Part shown: piece by piece, positions 35,801-48,600 of the stretch
Position numbering within the stretch: position 1 is the first letter of the stretch
Layout: each line of letters opens with the position of its first letter
Source: Dermatemys mawii
Lineage: Eukaryota; Chordata; Testudines; Dermatemydidae
Length of the DNA: 64,000 bases
Direction: 5' to 3'
Assembly (NCBI GenBank): GCA_007922305.1
Contig: ML677334.1
Location: 21,033,626 to 21,097,625, forward strand
Made by a program: the position numbers and the translations under genes
The notes under the pieces: model-generated
Told to the model about the DNA's origin: nothing
What the model saw: only the letters and a program-made list of their open reading frames with translations
Databases searched by the model: none

Positions 35801-36840
35801 CTTTTTTTTCTTGTGACAAGGATTCTTGCAAAGTTCAAAACCAGCAGAACAGAACACAGCACAAAGCTTGCTCCCTGGGCAGTCAACTGGAAGAAGCATT
35901 GGCACCACCAATCCTATGTGCACACATGGCCACCTTCACAAATGAACCCCGTCCTCTGGGTTTGTTGCCAGCCTCTGAGCTGTGATCTTACCAATCAGAT
36001 TTTAGAGGGTGAACAAACGTGTCTTCCAGAAGGTGAACTTCACCATGAGAATGCAGCTAAGCACAGGAGAGCCTTGCAGAATGTCACCACTGGCCAGGGA
36101 GAAAGGAGGCATTTAGCAGTGATGAGATCCCTGAAGGGATATCATAAAGTCCAGATGACTCATTGCAATGGTCTCTGAGTCAGGGGCGGTACAGAACCTA
36201 GCACAATGGGACCCACCCTGGTTGTGGGGTTGAGGGGCTACTCTCATAGAAATGTGAAATAATCATGACAATAGCATTTGTGGGATCACAGGAGGAAGGA
36301 TTATGCATGGTGGGGGGGTAAATATTTTAACATTTAGAAGGGTTGTGACACTTTTCTTTGCTCATTGTTCCCACATTAAATGTATTCACTACTAAAAGGA
36401 TGCAAATTGATATCCTCTCAGTTTAGGTAGGATAATGTTCCTTTAACAAGAGACAACCAATCAAAGTTTTGGGGTGGCCTTTTCAAAGTTCTGAGGTCAT
36501 CACTACTTAAGCTTCCCTTTTGTGGTTCAGGTCACCTGAGCAACTTGATATATTAATTTCCTTGTAATTTACAGATAGAAATCAATGTATTCTAAATTTA
36601 AACACTGCAGATAAGGTAGTTGGGTAAGCCCTTTCTTGTAGTGTAATGGCTATAAACAAGGCAAGAATTCAGCCAAACCACTGAGGCTATCACTCTCCTG
36701 TGTAGTGGCTATTAAATGACGCCTACTTCTATCTCAAACAAACAGTCAATAAATAACCTGCCTAACTACTGCATACAAACCTCCTAATGGCAAAAGGTCA
36801 TCTCAGGGTTTCTGCTGCAGAGAGTTCAAACAGAAAATTA
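35801..36840. other. Intergenic sequence
   Basis: The open frame at 35813-36178 has no domain and no splice context; nothing else is seen. Confidence 0.5.
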
Positions 36841-36849
36841 TTCAAGGAA

Positions 36850-37230
36850 GTCTAATGACCTGCATGCTGGAGGTCAGAGTAGATCAGTGATGCTCAGACC
36901 TCAGTGGTTCAGGAACCAAATTAGTGACCAACATTAGGCAAAAAAGCCACAATAGTGGGAATTCATTGTTTCATATAGACACACTTCTTACAGCAACATG
37001 ACTGACCAGTGAGTATTATTTTATCAACTACAATGGATTAATAACATAGTAAAAGCATCCTGATTAACTTTGGTTAATAATTAACTCACATGGGGTTTTT
37101 AATAGCATGTGCTACAAAGAGCCACAGGAGTCACAGTAAAGAGCCACTTGCGGCTCGTGAACCTCACTGAATATCACTGGCCTAGATGATCACAGTGGTC
37201 CTTTCTGACCTTACAGTGTAGGAAAAGGCT
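36850..37230 (+). mobile_element. CR1 3' end interrupted by a hAT-like element
   Basis: The CR1 terminus reads GGAGGTCAGAGTAGAT before the insertion and GATCACAGTGGTCCTTTCTGACC after it; together these are the normal CR1 3' block. The insert occupies 36885-37179. Confidence 0.75.
36885..37179. mobile_element. hAT-like element nested in a CR1 end
   Basis: Left end CAGTGATGCTCAGACCTCAG, right end CTCACTGAATATCACTG; the ends are an imperfect inverted pair. Octamers GAGTAGAT (36877-36884) and GCCTAGAT (37180-37187) match at six of eight. Length is 295 bases; no transposase. Confidence 0.75.
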
Positions 37231-37435
37231 TCGCTCATCTTGCCACCACAGAACTGTGGGACTGATTTGCCTCTCTCTGATACTGGTGTAAATCAGGCAT
37301 CATGCCATTGTTAAACTAGTATGAAGTGAGAAACAGGATCTTAGACACTATCCCTCCTTTCCGACAGTTTAGGTGGACTTAAGCCCAAATGCACAAGTAG
37401 GGAATGGAAAAATCAGGCTGGCATCCATCTCCACT

Positions 37436-37560
37436 TAGAGTGACCAGATGTCCCAATTTTATAGAGACAGGTCCAATTTTGGGGGTCTTTTTCTTACACA
37501 GGTTCCTGTAACCCCCCAGCCACTGTCCCGATTTTTCACATTTGCTGTCTGGTCACCCTA
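37436..37560. mobile_element. hAT-like MITE, TAGGGTGACCAGA family, copy 3
   Basis: Left end TAGAGTGACCAGATGTCCC, right end CTGTCTGGTCACCCTA. Octamers TCTCCACT and TCTTCACC match at six of eight, both differences being transitions. Confidence 0.85.
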
Positions 37561-38589
37561 TCTTCACCGCATGCTCCTCCTACCTGTGAGCTCACAGAAG
37601 CTCCTCTGCCGGGCTACCACATGTTGGAGCTCTGCAGCTGGATGGTTAGGTGTGGAGCAGCCACCTTCAACATGTTCCCTTGGGACATGGAGCAAACCTC
37701 TGTGATAGAGCTGGTCAAAAACGTACAGTCAGAACAAGCTTTCATTTGGAAAGTATTTGGTGGGTTGTTTTTTTTCTTTAAACAACAAACAAGAAGAAAA
37801 CCTGTAAAAAATCTTTCTTTTCTTTTTCAGTTTTTCCACAGCCAGCTCAATTCTGGTAACACGCTACTGAGCTTTGTGTTTCTGAGGCCACCATTACTGT
37901 CTCCATAGAACTACCATCACCACCACCGCCGCAGTGATTCCTCACAGTGGGGTAGCCAAGTAGCCTTTGGGAGGGGAAGCCACTAGCAGAGAATGTCCAT
38001 AATTCTGCAGGTTTGGTTGAAATTCTCAGGGTTTCCCAGATCTAGAAGGCTACCATCCCCATATTAAACAGGGGATGATGCAACAGCCATGTTGCATTTC
38101 AAAACGCACCATAGTTTTGAAGTCTCCGTCTCTCTGGCTCACTCTCTACCTCTCCCATGGAATTTTCCATGGGAGGGGACAATCATGAAGAGTGATGAAG
38201 CCCTTGGTTATGCATGAAAAGAGGAAATGAAAATGCCTTATTGGAAGTGCAGCTAGTCCTGACCCAGAACTTTATTTTCTGAGGATATAAAGCCCCGAGC
38301 TGCACGAAAAGCTGAAAGTGAAGTAAAGTGAGGAAGACGGAGAAAAGTGATCTTATCTCATTCTATCTACATTATCATTAGAAACTGGAAATGCTCATCC
38401 TCCACTTGTGGAGGAAAGAATTGATTCAGTCAGCTCATTGAGAAAAGCCACTCAGTGTGTTAGAGAAGCTTGAAATACCCTGAAAGCCTATTTGGTGCCT
38501 GTGGCAATTCCAAGCACGGATGGTTTGCAAGGCCCTGCTAAGCATTTTTATGGGTTAGAAAATGAGAATCATAACCAGCAGGCCCCCAA
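37561..38589. other. Intergenic sequence
   Basis: A short near-palindrome CTCCCATGGAATTTTCCATG continues GGAG (38152-38175). No supported gene. Confidence 0.5.
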
Positions 38590-38880
38590 GAACTTCTTGC
38601 TAATAATTATTGGTATTCTGTTAGTGCCTAGTGGCCCCTATCAAAATCTCTGTCCTAGTGCGCTAGGCCTGTACAATTACATAGTAAAAAAACCCCAACC
38701 TCTATCCTGGAAACAATCTAAATAGACAACACAGCCATAGGATGGGAGACAAAACCACAGAGAGTGGACATGGTTTGCCCAATTTCACACAGCATGTCAG
38801 TGGCTAAGTTAGGACGAGAATGCAGGTCTCTGAGTCACTCACCACTGACTTAACTGCTGGACCATTCTGCCTCTTCTTGC
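38590..38880. mobile_element. MIR-type/SINE composite relic
   Basis: AATAATTATTGGTATTCTGT with TGCGCTAGGCCTGTACAATT is the turtle SINE tail. CATGGTTTGCCCAATTTCAC, CATGTCAGTGGCTAAGTTAG and GACTTAACTGCTGGACCATT, further right, follow the MIR core order. Confidence 0.5.
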
Positions 38881-40197
38881 CAGATCCTGCATGGAGGAAG
38901 AGTGCTCGGCCATCTGATGGGAGATGAAGGGCATAAATACCAGAAGGAACTAAGATCCAGAGTAAAGGTTGGCTTCTGCTTAGATGACTTGAGATGCCAG
39001 AAGACACTTTCACAAACAGGAGCAGCGGACAGAGCCATACACAAAACCTCCCAGTCCCCATTAATATGGGTAGGAGTTGAGCAGGGAGGCTAAAGAAAGC
39101 ATATAACTCAAGTTCCAACCTGGGTGCCTAAACAAGTGGCCTGCATTCCAAAGCACCCACAACGCTAGTAGAAGTTAATGAGAGATCTTCAAGTTTGGTA
39201 TCTCTGACAATCAGACCATTCCTGTAGCTGTTTCATTTTAGGCACTCAGATTTGAAAAGTTGGCCTCAATTAATAAAGTGCAAAGGAGCAATGTTTTGTG
39301 AACAGTGATGTTTTGTGTCATTGCTTAAGGTAAAGACAGCCGTGAAATACATGTGTGAACAATGTAAGTATTGCATCTGAAAGTCTCCATAGAAAGGGTT
39401 AAACAGAGGGAGTTTTACCCAAAGGACTCCCATAAGGATTTGCTGCAGCAGCACATCTGGACTGCAAGGGGACTGCAGAACAGAGACACCAACGGTCAGA
39501 GAGGAAGTTGTTTCCCAGCTACAGGATGCGAGACAGCTGTAAAATCTGGGATTTCTGCAAATGAAATTGTCTTGGTATTTTTGTCATCTCTGCTCCAGGG
39601 ACAGGACTTGTGCCCTTTTTGTGAATAAAGATAGAACAAGAAATGATACCGTGAGCCTGTGAAACTGATTTCAGCTAACACAAATTCTCCTATCACTTGG
39701 CAAACAGACAACACCATAAAAGGGCTGGCAGGAGTTTTCTCTTGACATGGCTGGGCACATAGGCTACACATGTTGTGCAATCGATGATAGAGAATAAAAA
39801 AGTATTTGCAAAAAGATGCTCTGTGTTCCATCACAATTCTGTCTAGATGTGTAAACTAAGCATATAAACTAATAATGTGACAAGGACTCGGACCCTCAGC
39901 TCTGGCTGAAGCATAGACAGCACATGAGGATTTGCGCAAAGTTGGCATTTTTACTCCTTCAATCCCAAGCCATGTGTGTGTTGGGCTGATCCCCCTGCCC
40001 TAGTTTAGTGCACCATGACGGCTGCTCTCAGTTACACCAGCTTCCAATAGGCTTAAGGGGCCTATATAGTAGCCAGTAACAATTAGGTTCATAAGATCCA
40101 GGAACATAAGGAAAACTTGGCCAAGTTTCTTTTCACCTGGCCAAATCACATGTGCAGCTTCTTCCAGAACTGGGGTGATCCTCCCATGGATGCCTGC
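38881..40197. other. Intergenic sequence
   Basis: No supported gene; overlapping short open frames only. Confidence 0.5.
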
Positions 40198-40330
40198 AGA
40201 GGTGCTGGAACAAAGCTGGGGGCGGAGACGGGGCAGTGTGGCACTGGTTTCCATTATATACAAAGTTTACAGTTTGGTTCAATGGCTTTCAGCAGCCTCA
40301 CTATGCAAATTGTTTCAACATCCCTGGAAC
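40198..40330. mobile_element. Small reptile repeat with inverted GGTGCTGGAACA-like ends
   Basis: Left AGAGGTGCTGGAACAAAGC; right CAAATTGTTTCAACATCCC, the imperfect reverse complement. The interior TTTACAGTTTGGTTCAATGG is familiar from turtle repeats. It lies inside the longest stop-free frame of this region, which it explains in part. Confidence 0.45.
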
Positions 40331-41764
40331 CTACACCAGCTTTAGGATCACAAACTGCCAGAAGTGAAGTGAAAAGAAGCAGCACCACGCACAGGATCAG
40401 AGTCAAGATTTCTTACCTGTTTCTGGTCTCACATATGATCTGTCTACTTGATTATCAAAAACAGGGGCCAATTTGCCATATAATCATTCAAATCCTACAC
40501 CAGAGTGTTTTTCAGCTTTTCAGATGTTTAGCCTATGGGGCACATCAAGGAATTGCTATTTTAAGATATTATTTTACTTCCTTCTTGAATGTCACTTCAG
40601 AGAACCTAACTCTCCAGTTTTTTCTATTTGCACACTTGGGGCCAATTTCTACCCTTACTTACATGTATGCAACCCCAGGAAAGTTTGTGGAGCTGTGCAT
40701 GTAAATGATATAGTCATTTCATTGTAATTTAAAGGTATTTTAACCTTCAGTTTGAACCACTTTAAAATCTAAATCTCTTTTAGCTTGTTGCTATGCTGTA
40801 TGATAATTCTCCAACAGCCAGCATATAAAAAAGGGTATTTAAACTACTTTTTTCTTGGATCCAATCTATTTAAAATGCCACTGACCCCAACAGCATCTAA
40901 AATTAAACAAACCACCTCTTTTAGAAGTTAGTCCTTAATAAATATAAAGTGGAAATCTACTATAAACTTAATAAGAAGCAGATAAGATATTTAAGTCTTC
41001 TGAAAATACTGTAGTGACCACAAATCCCACGCCAAGCCCAGCTAAAATTGACACAAATGGCATGGTTTCTGAGAAAGGACAAATCCATTTTTTTTTAAAA
41101 AAAAAAGGTTATTCTTATTAAAAATGAACCACACATTTATGGTATCTCTAGGGTCTAGAAGGAGACAATGATCTACAACAGCATGGCTGAATGCTTTACT
41201 TTTTCCTCAAAGCTCTCTGATCAGAATGGTGTTTCCCCACCTCCACTTTGCTGACAAATGCTGATGTAAACAGCATACGTACAAAGCATGGGGGTTTTCA
41301 CGTGAATCCTGTGTTTTTTCCACAAAGCCTCTTACGCTGTGCTTTGCTTAAAATATATCTTCTCATTTCTGGTTAACCTACATCCCCACAAGTGTTAATG
41401 AGCTTTTAACGTAGACTGAACCACTTCACAAAGTAAGACAAAGACAATTTTTAAAGAAAGCAAATAGTTTGTGGGATCTGGACATGAAGCTCTTACAAAA
41501 GATCACAGACAATTGTAGCAATGTTTATACTTTAGAATGAGATTACAATATTGACAAATTAAAATGGACTTAATTTAAAACACAGGTCAATCTTTGTCAT
41601 CAATCTTGCTAGGAGTAAAACATTTGAGATATAATACCACTGAAATCCTACCAGGAAGGAAGTAGACTTCAGAAGCTATAAACAGAATTTAACAGAAGTA
41701 GGAAGTAATTCAAATGCTCTCACAATAGTGACGAGGTAAAAACATTTAATCAGAAAAGTTTAGG
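40331..41764. other. AT-rich sequence just downstream of the inferred IRF4 3' end
   Basis: No supported gene. The 195-codon open frame at 40117-40704 has no domain and starts within or beside repeats. Confidence 0.5.
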
Positions 41765-44700
41765 TTGTTTTTTACCACTTTATTTATTCATTAGTTATTT
41801 GGAACAATAGCATGTTATCACATAAGTCAAATACAGTCTTTAAAAATCAATTTACAATGTAATTCATGGTACAATTCTAGATATTCATTGCTCTTTTCAA
41901 AAATAGATGTTTCTGACTTCTTATTTGTGTTAAATAAATTTTCAACTAGAGGCTTTCCTACTCTGTAAATAGGGTACTTACAATTAGGTCAGAATTTACG
42001 GACAGTCCTACTGGATATCACATGCAACTTCTTATTGGATGCTGTTCTTTATTTTTTTAATCCCTTCTTCTTCAATGGCTGCTAATTTTACACTGTACTC
42101 CTGAGGGGAGTATAATTAAAAGCTCCTTCCAAAGCCAAGCTCAATGTACCTTTGACTTTGGATGGTAGAAGATGCAACACAAAGAGATGGACAGTTTTCC
42201 CTTCCTAAAAGCCTTAGTAGATCTCTTGCACAGTTTGCAGACTCTCCTCTTGCTTTGGGTTACTGAGTACAATGGCATATGCTGTTGCTACTCCACTAGG
42301 ACAGTTCCTGTTGTTTAATTTGATCACCTCCCTTTGGTCCTATCACAACTCCTCTCCTCTCTCTCAAACACACACCTCAATCTTTAGGCCCCAGGTCAGC
42401 AAAGCACTAGAATTCGGCACGCACTCACATGCTTCGCTGAGTAGGAATGGACTTAAGCACATGCTCAAACTAAGAGCTTACGTGCTTAGCTGAATCGGGG
42501 CAGTATCATAACAGCAATGGGAGGTTGCCTGCAATGAACTTGTGAAATGCTGGCCATCACTACCAAGGGGCTGGTAAAATCAGGGTAAGTTTGGAAAGTT
42601 CTTCTCTCTGGGACTATAGTGGGTAAAACCTGGAACACATTTTGAGAAGCTGCCTCATTCTATACTTGCAATTCGGTGCTTTTCTAGAAGGTACCACATT
42701 CCAAAACAACATGTAGTTCAACACAATCAGCTTTTAGACTAACATGACACTAACCTATCCTAAAATATCTACCAACAAAAAATAAATGTAATTTGTAAAT
42801 GAATCTTTCAGTGTTTCTGTAGCCTTTATTCTGAAACATAGAAGCTTATGAATCTGCGATCTTTATGCTCTTGATGGAATAATCTGAAACTCCCCTGACC
42901 TTCCAGATGGATTAAAACTGATCACTTAACAGTAAGTGCCATTCTTTGCTCCCATTAGGCATCATCTGGTTCTCAGTAAAGGTCAATGGGACTTTCACTA
43001 TTGATTTCCATGGGAGCAAGGTCAAAGGCCAATATAACTAACTTACAACCTCTTGTGTTTTCCCTAAGGAATTTTGTAATATCATCCTGAAAATAGCATA
43101 TTCCAAGTCAAACTGGATGAATTGGACAAATAGTTCAACATCCTTCCAATGTGCAGTGATACTGAAAACAGATACCACTGCGCCTTGACTTTAAGAATCA
43201 GGATTTCACATAAGCCATAGAAGACATCAAAGTCCAAATTCTGAAGTCGATGGGAGGTCCAGGCATCCAATACCAGAATATGGCCCTCAATGATTTTTAT
43301 TCCCTGCAATGTCTACAGTTCAGCAAAGGAAAAAATACATATTTTTCAATGCTTTGCTAAATGAACTGACAGTGAATGTTTTCATATTTCAGACTTCCTT
43401 TCTTGCGGTCTGATCCTGCAATCTTTACATAAACAAAACCTCCCACTGACTTCACTGAGCCTCTTGCCAGAGATGGCAATGCAGGATTAGGCTCTTAAGA
43501 ACTCACCCCACCGCAGAAAACAACACATCTGATCTACCAAGATGACATGGTGGGGTCCAGGACTTGATTCTGAAATGTGTGTGGAGACACTCAGCAAGTG
43601 AAGCAATGGCTATTAGGAAAAGTTAAATCCACATCAGTATTCTATATCAGTTCATTTCTGCAGTCCTGCACACGTTGATTTCAACTGAAGCTCTGCATGC
43701 TTCACTGGACTAAAATATACATAGACGTGTGCAAATTAAAAAGGGTTGGAGGCTGACTAAAGCAGAGATTTGAATGTCTATGAAATTGAGTATTTCCCTA
43801 AGAACACATAAGTCAGGAAAGATATTTCAAGTAAGGAAGAATGTTAAAACATAATGAACTGATAAACTGGCCTTATGGGAGGGGAGAAAAGGCGGGATAG
43901 CATATCCCAAAATAGTATGCATCTTTAAGATGTATAAATTAAAATTCCCTAGAAAGTGAGTCTGCTGTCAGACCATATACAATTTTGTTCTAGCTAGAAA
44001 TTCAAGCAAAGTGTCTTTCTAACCATGGAGAGGATCTTTCTGGCACAAGAAATATAAATTCACAGATTTTTAAGGTCACAACAGACCATTATGATCATCT
44101 AGTCTGACCTCCTGCATAACATAGACTGTAGAATTTCACTTATACATATATACACACACACCAGTACTGACAGATCTCTCTCTCTCTCTCTCTCTGTCAT
44201 ACAAAGGAGTTCCAAGTTCATTTGCATATGCAAGCAAATAATCAACACCAGAGCATTAAGAGTTGTAAATCTCCTGAAATTATACCCTTTTTTTTTTTTT
44301 TTTTTACTTTTTAAAACAAAAGTTAGGATATATATTCCCAGCTCTACTAACACTAAGGGCCAAAGTCTGCTCTTCTTTGGACACCTGGCTCCCACTAACT
44401 TCCATACTCGAGGAAGGGAGCTGAAGGTGCACAGTCAAAAGCAGAATTTGACCTTGTGTAAGTCGACGACTTTTTTTGTTCATATTTACCATATCTATAC
44501 AAATGTACCTTGGAAACCTATTTCTTGTTACATATAAGTGCCAGTGATAATGACCACCAAAATATAATCATATTTGAAAGAATAATTATCAAAGATTACA
44601 GTTATTTTCTCAGAAACCTGTTTTATTCTAGGGTCTAGAATTCAAGTCAATGGTCCCACCTGCAACACAGACAGCAAAACTCCCAGATCTAGAGATTGTT

Positions 44701-45472
44701 AGAGAGAAGCATCAGTTGCCTGCTGACTCTCCAATGTTAAATGGCCACTCTTCACAATGTACACCCCAAATATACCATCTAGACAACTCTTCTAAGTGCT
44801 GTTATGGATATCAATCCACTAACAGCAGTGATAACAAAGTTCACTCTGAAGAGAAATGTCAGGCATTAAAAATATCTCTCTCATTAGGACTGGATTTTTT
44901 TAAAAAAATACACACTGAAACTTTCATAGAAGAATATAAGCATAAAAAGTTTACCACACTTAGCAATCTAAATTCTTAACCATTTACATATGTAGCTATT
45001 CACAACATAACATTTATGGATGCGTAGGTCACTTGTGTGCCATCTTTCCCACAGTAGCTATAGCTTCATGCTGGGAATACTGCCAATATTTTTCCCTGCC
45101 CTGAGATTTGTAATCACAAATAAATAGCTCTGCAAATATCATAACATTGTAAACTCTGAATTTAAGTCTTCAGCAAGAAGTCATCCTCAAACCGTGGAGA
45201 ACATTTAAACAATGTAAACATAGCAAACATTTTGTCAGTTTTCACAGTTATCCCCAGCAAGTGCAGAATCTATGTGAGATGTACCATCCAATCTTGAAGC
45301 CCCATAGTTTCTATTGTACAATATTGTTGTTCTAGTTTCATTTTCCAGTCTCTGAAACTTTGTTTTCTTTAATAAATCCAGCTGTGATTTGGATCCCCAA
45401 GATGTGATCCAGCTCTGTTCTTCCAATATGCATAATCTTTACAAAGCCTTAAACACACTCCTTCTGAGGAGA
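41765..45472 (-). other. IRF4: Probable IRF4 3' untranslated region
   Basis: The stretch after the stop is AT-rich, has no coding exon and has few repeats compared with the flanks, which suits a long 3' UTR; mammalian IRF4 mRNAs also have one of several kilobases. Minus-strand AATAAA signals occur at 42053-42048 and as an overlapping pair AATAAATAAA at 41788-41779; earlier matches lie near 44620 and 43295. I chose the overlapping pair as the most likely end. It contains a CT run (44176-44197), a T run (44288-44307) and a short CR1 relic (about 44060-44125). The exact end is inference. Confidence 0.45.
44060..44125 (-). mobile_element. CR1 3' end fragment in the IRF4 3' UTR
   Basis: CAGATTTTTAAGGTCACAAC, CATTATGATCATCTAGTCTG and ACCTCCTGCATAACA are the CR1 terminal block in reverse orientation to the copies at 8216 and 36850. 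Confidence 0.75.
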
Positions 45473-45616
45473 TTATTCTTGAATGGAGGAATGGCGAATA
45501 GATCTGTGGTAATCCTCTGGACTAGTGACATGTTCTGGTAAATCATAGCCTCTCAGAAAATGTCCACTGTTTTGCTGAGCAAAGTAATACAGCTGCCTTG
45601 CAAACATTGGCTCAAC
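45473..45616 (-). CDS. IRF4: IRF4 last coding exon: autoinhibitory tail and stop codon
   Basis: Encodes residues 400-446 and the TAA stop at 45475-45473. The peptide begins VEPMFARQLYYFAQQN and ends DYHRSIRHSSIQE. The acceptor is TTGTTAAG|GTTGAG. The last residues are the same as in mammalian IRF4. In the family this C-terminal segment folds back on the DNA-binding domain and restrains DNA binding until a partner such as PU.1 is engaged. The 3' UTR continues directly below the stop. Confidence 0.97.
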   Translation of the reverse strand, partial: VEPMFARQLYYFAQQNSGHFLRGYDLPEHVTSPEDYHRSIRHSSIQE

Positions 45617-48600
45617 CTTAACAACAGATAAAAATGTTATTGAAGCGTGTTAGCATGGTCCATACCGTTCATATTAGCTATTTACTCAACAATAAGAAGA
45701 TGTTAAAAATGAGGCAAAATAGAACAGTTCCACATACCAAAATGGAAAGAAAATGCACTCTGTTCTCATTGAGCTCTGCCTTTATTTCGACTCCAGATTT
45801 TTAGAGCTAGCTGCAGTTTCTGCTGACAAATACCTGTTGCATAAACAATGTGTTTGCAAATGTACCCTGTCAGCTAGTCTGTATGTACATGTGATGCCTG
45901 ATTTCTTTGTGCCCATATTTCCATGGCTAAATTAGGCATGGCCAAATGCAAGCCCAGTTTCACATGCTTAACTTTAAAAATCTTTCCCTTATTCTGAGTC
46001 CAAATCTGATGATTCTAAATTTAAATACTATTGTATGTCCATTCATCCCTAACTGTATCTGTTCAGCACTGCACTGGTCTAATATGGCCAAGCTTTTGTG
46101 CAACGTTTGAGCGACCCTACTTATTTCACTTGTCTCACTAGCCCCAAGGGTCCTCAGCACAGTGCCTTAGTTAAATACTTAACTTTGACTCCCAGGATAT
46201 AAAACTTGAGACTTATAAATGGGGAACAAGTATGTTCTGAGAAACTATCTGAGATCCTCTAAATATTTAGACACATCCCTGCCTGGACATCATTTTAGGG
46301 AGGAAAGATGTGTGAGTGGCAGGGAGAAGAACATGTCCTCCCTAGCTTTCAGCTGACATCTGCAATGGAGGAAGAGATGGGAGTTTGAGGCTGGAGCTTA
46401 CTGTAGCAATTCAGCAATCTCTCTCCACTGCCCCTCATCAGCTGTTGGACTGGTCAGCTGGACAGGAAGGAGGCAGCTGCCAGTGTAGCTACCTGCTGCT
46501 AAGGGCTGTTCAGGGCCTCTGCTGGGCAGGCATGCAATTGGATGCTCTATGGAGCCTGCATCAGTTCCCGCCTTCCCCATCCCCCATCAGTCCCAAGTGC
46601 AGAACAGGGGACCCAAGGCAGGGGCTCAGCCAATCCCAGAGAAGAGACTGAACTGCCAGCCAGCATAACGAGGTTCAGCTATGAGACAGGGCGCTGGAGG
46701 AGAGAACAAACTCACTGAGGGGTATGGGGGTGGGGGGCATTGGCACAGGCTCAGAGAAGAGTCTTTGTGAGCCGGGGAGCGGGGGGAATATGTTTGAGGA
46801 GAGGAGGGCTGTGGGGAAAGGGTACTTTGAAGGGGAACCAGAAATTTGGAAAGCTGTTGGGAGGAGAGAGGAAGTGGCTGGGAAATGTTATGGCCGATGG
46901 AGACGTAGGAGAGAATTTGTACTGTTGGGGGCCTAAGTAGGGAACAAGGAGGCTTGAGGTCCAATGATATCCCTGATCTTTGCTCGAATTATTCCTGGCC
47001 CAATACTCCCCAGCAATCTAAGGACCCAGGACTGATGTCTGGGCTGTGGGGGGCATGTGTTAGAGTTAGAGGATCTCTGAACAGGAGAAAAAGCTAACCT
47101 GACCATGGGACCATGCATTCAAACAGATGATGTCTGGGTAGGTCAGCAAACTGAACTTGAAAGCTGTAATCCTCCACCCAGGGGAACCACATGTCAATGC
47201 GTTGCAGGCAGTTAGTGGTAAGGAAGTCACATAATTAGTGAAGGGAAGCTAATTATTTTATTACAAGAATCTATGGCCTATCACCTTACCATCTGGATGA
47301 CTTACAGTATTTTCCCACCTCGGAGATAATGGCAATAAACTAAACCCTGCCTCTCGTGTGGGCAGGGAGACCATGGATACACCTCCTTTGTGGAGCTCGG
47401 GTTTTGGAAAGTGGCTGCTCCCAGCCTCCACTATTGCTTACACTGGTGCAGCTGCACTGCCACAGGGAAATGACTGTAAAACTATTCAGTAGAGTCAAGG
47501 CCGAGGGTTACGAAGACAACTGCCAAGCGATGAAGCAAGAGTAACCCAAGCAGTAAAGCCTGTCTTAGTCTGTTATGGTGTTTTGTGATACAGACACCAG
47601 AGGTTAGGAGGGGCGAAAGGGGAGAGAGTAACTCTGAGAAACCTTAGATGCTGCAGCACATGTCTGGGGCAATTTTAAAAGAATCCACAATTATGCACCA
47701 GCTTTGGCAGTCATGTAATCATATTCTGTGCAATGAATGACACTAGTCAAACTGCTCCATCTAGCTAATAGTCATAATCACTCCTCAAAAGTGCTTTCAT
47801 CAGAAGATCACAAAGCGCTTTACAAAAGAGGTCAGTCTTCTCATCCCCATTTTTACAGATGGGGAAACTGAGGCACGGGGCAGGATATGACTTGCCAGCA
47901 AGCTAATAGCAGAGCAGGGAATTGAACCCAGGTCTCTCAGTCCAGTGCCCTATCCGCTAAGCTGTACTGCCTTCCTCACAGCATACTGATGAGAAGTAGG
48001 GAAGGCTGCCTGGCAGATTCACATACTCTTCATTTTAAACTAAAAAATGAAATAAATCATACTTACATGGGCTGTAATTAGCTTCCTCTGCCTTTGTGGG
48101 TCTGGAAATTCCTCTCCAAAACACAGAGCAACCTGGAATCTAGGCAATGGACGTCCATGGTGGGCAAAAGCTTGCAGTTCTGAAGACAGAAAAGATATGT
48201 TCAGAAAATCCTCGCCATCAAGGGCTGAGTTCCAGAGTTAGTCGTGAAGGACCTTAGAGCAGAACAGCAGACTACAGGAGCGATGAAGAGGTTCTATTGG
48301 ACAACTGGCAAAGGTGCTGACAGGGTCTAGCAAAGCGAAAGCAAGTCTGGGAGAAAGGAGAGAGACAAGCATAGAAAAGTGATCTCGGAGCCTTTGCCAC
48401 AGGTCAGGGAAAGAACACAGGTAAGTATCAGCAAGGGACACGTAACTGAAAACTTTGCCCCCCTTCTCACAAGAGCCAAGAGACTCCAATTATTCTATTT
48501 GTGTTGCATTCAGCATTTTGAGTAATTGCATATAAACTGCAATTGGGATTTGGCTTAACAGGAACTTCTGAAACACTCTTCAGGACTTTTGAACTTTCTC

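Noticed and set aside
40117..40704. 195-codon plus-strand open frame
   Set aside because: No recognisable domain, starts beside and runs through a reptile repeat, and has no splice or promoter context.
1..41000. Possible EXOC2 exons, expected on the plus strand from synteny
   Set aside because: I looked for the conserved C-terminal coding blocks and saw none; the gene probably ends below this window.
46385..46964. Overlapping open frames on both strands in an IRF4 intron
   Set aside because: GC- and purine-rich intron sequence; no domain and not needed by the IRF4 protein.
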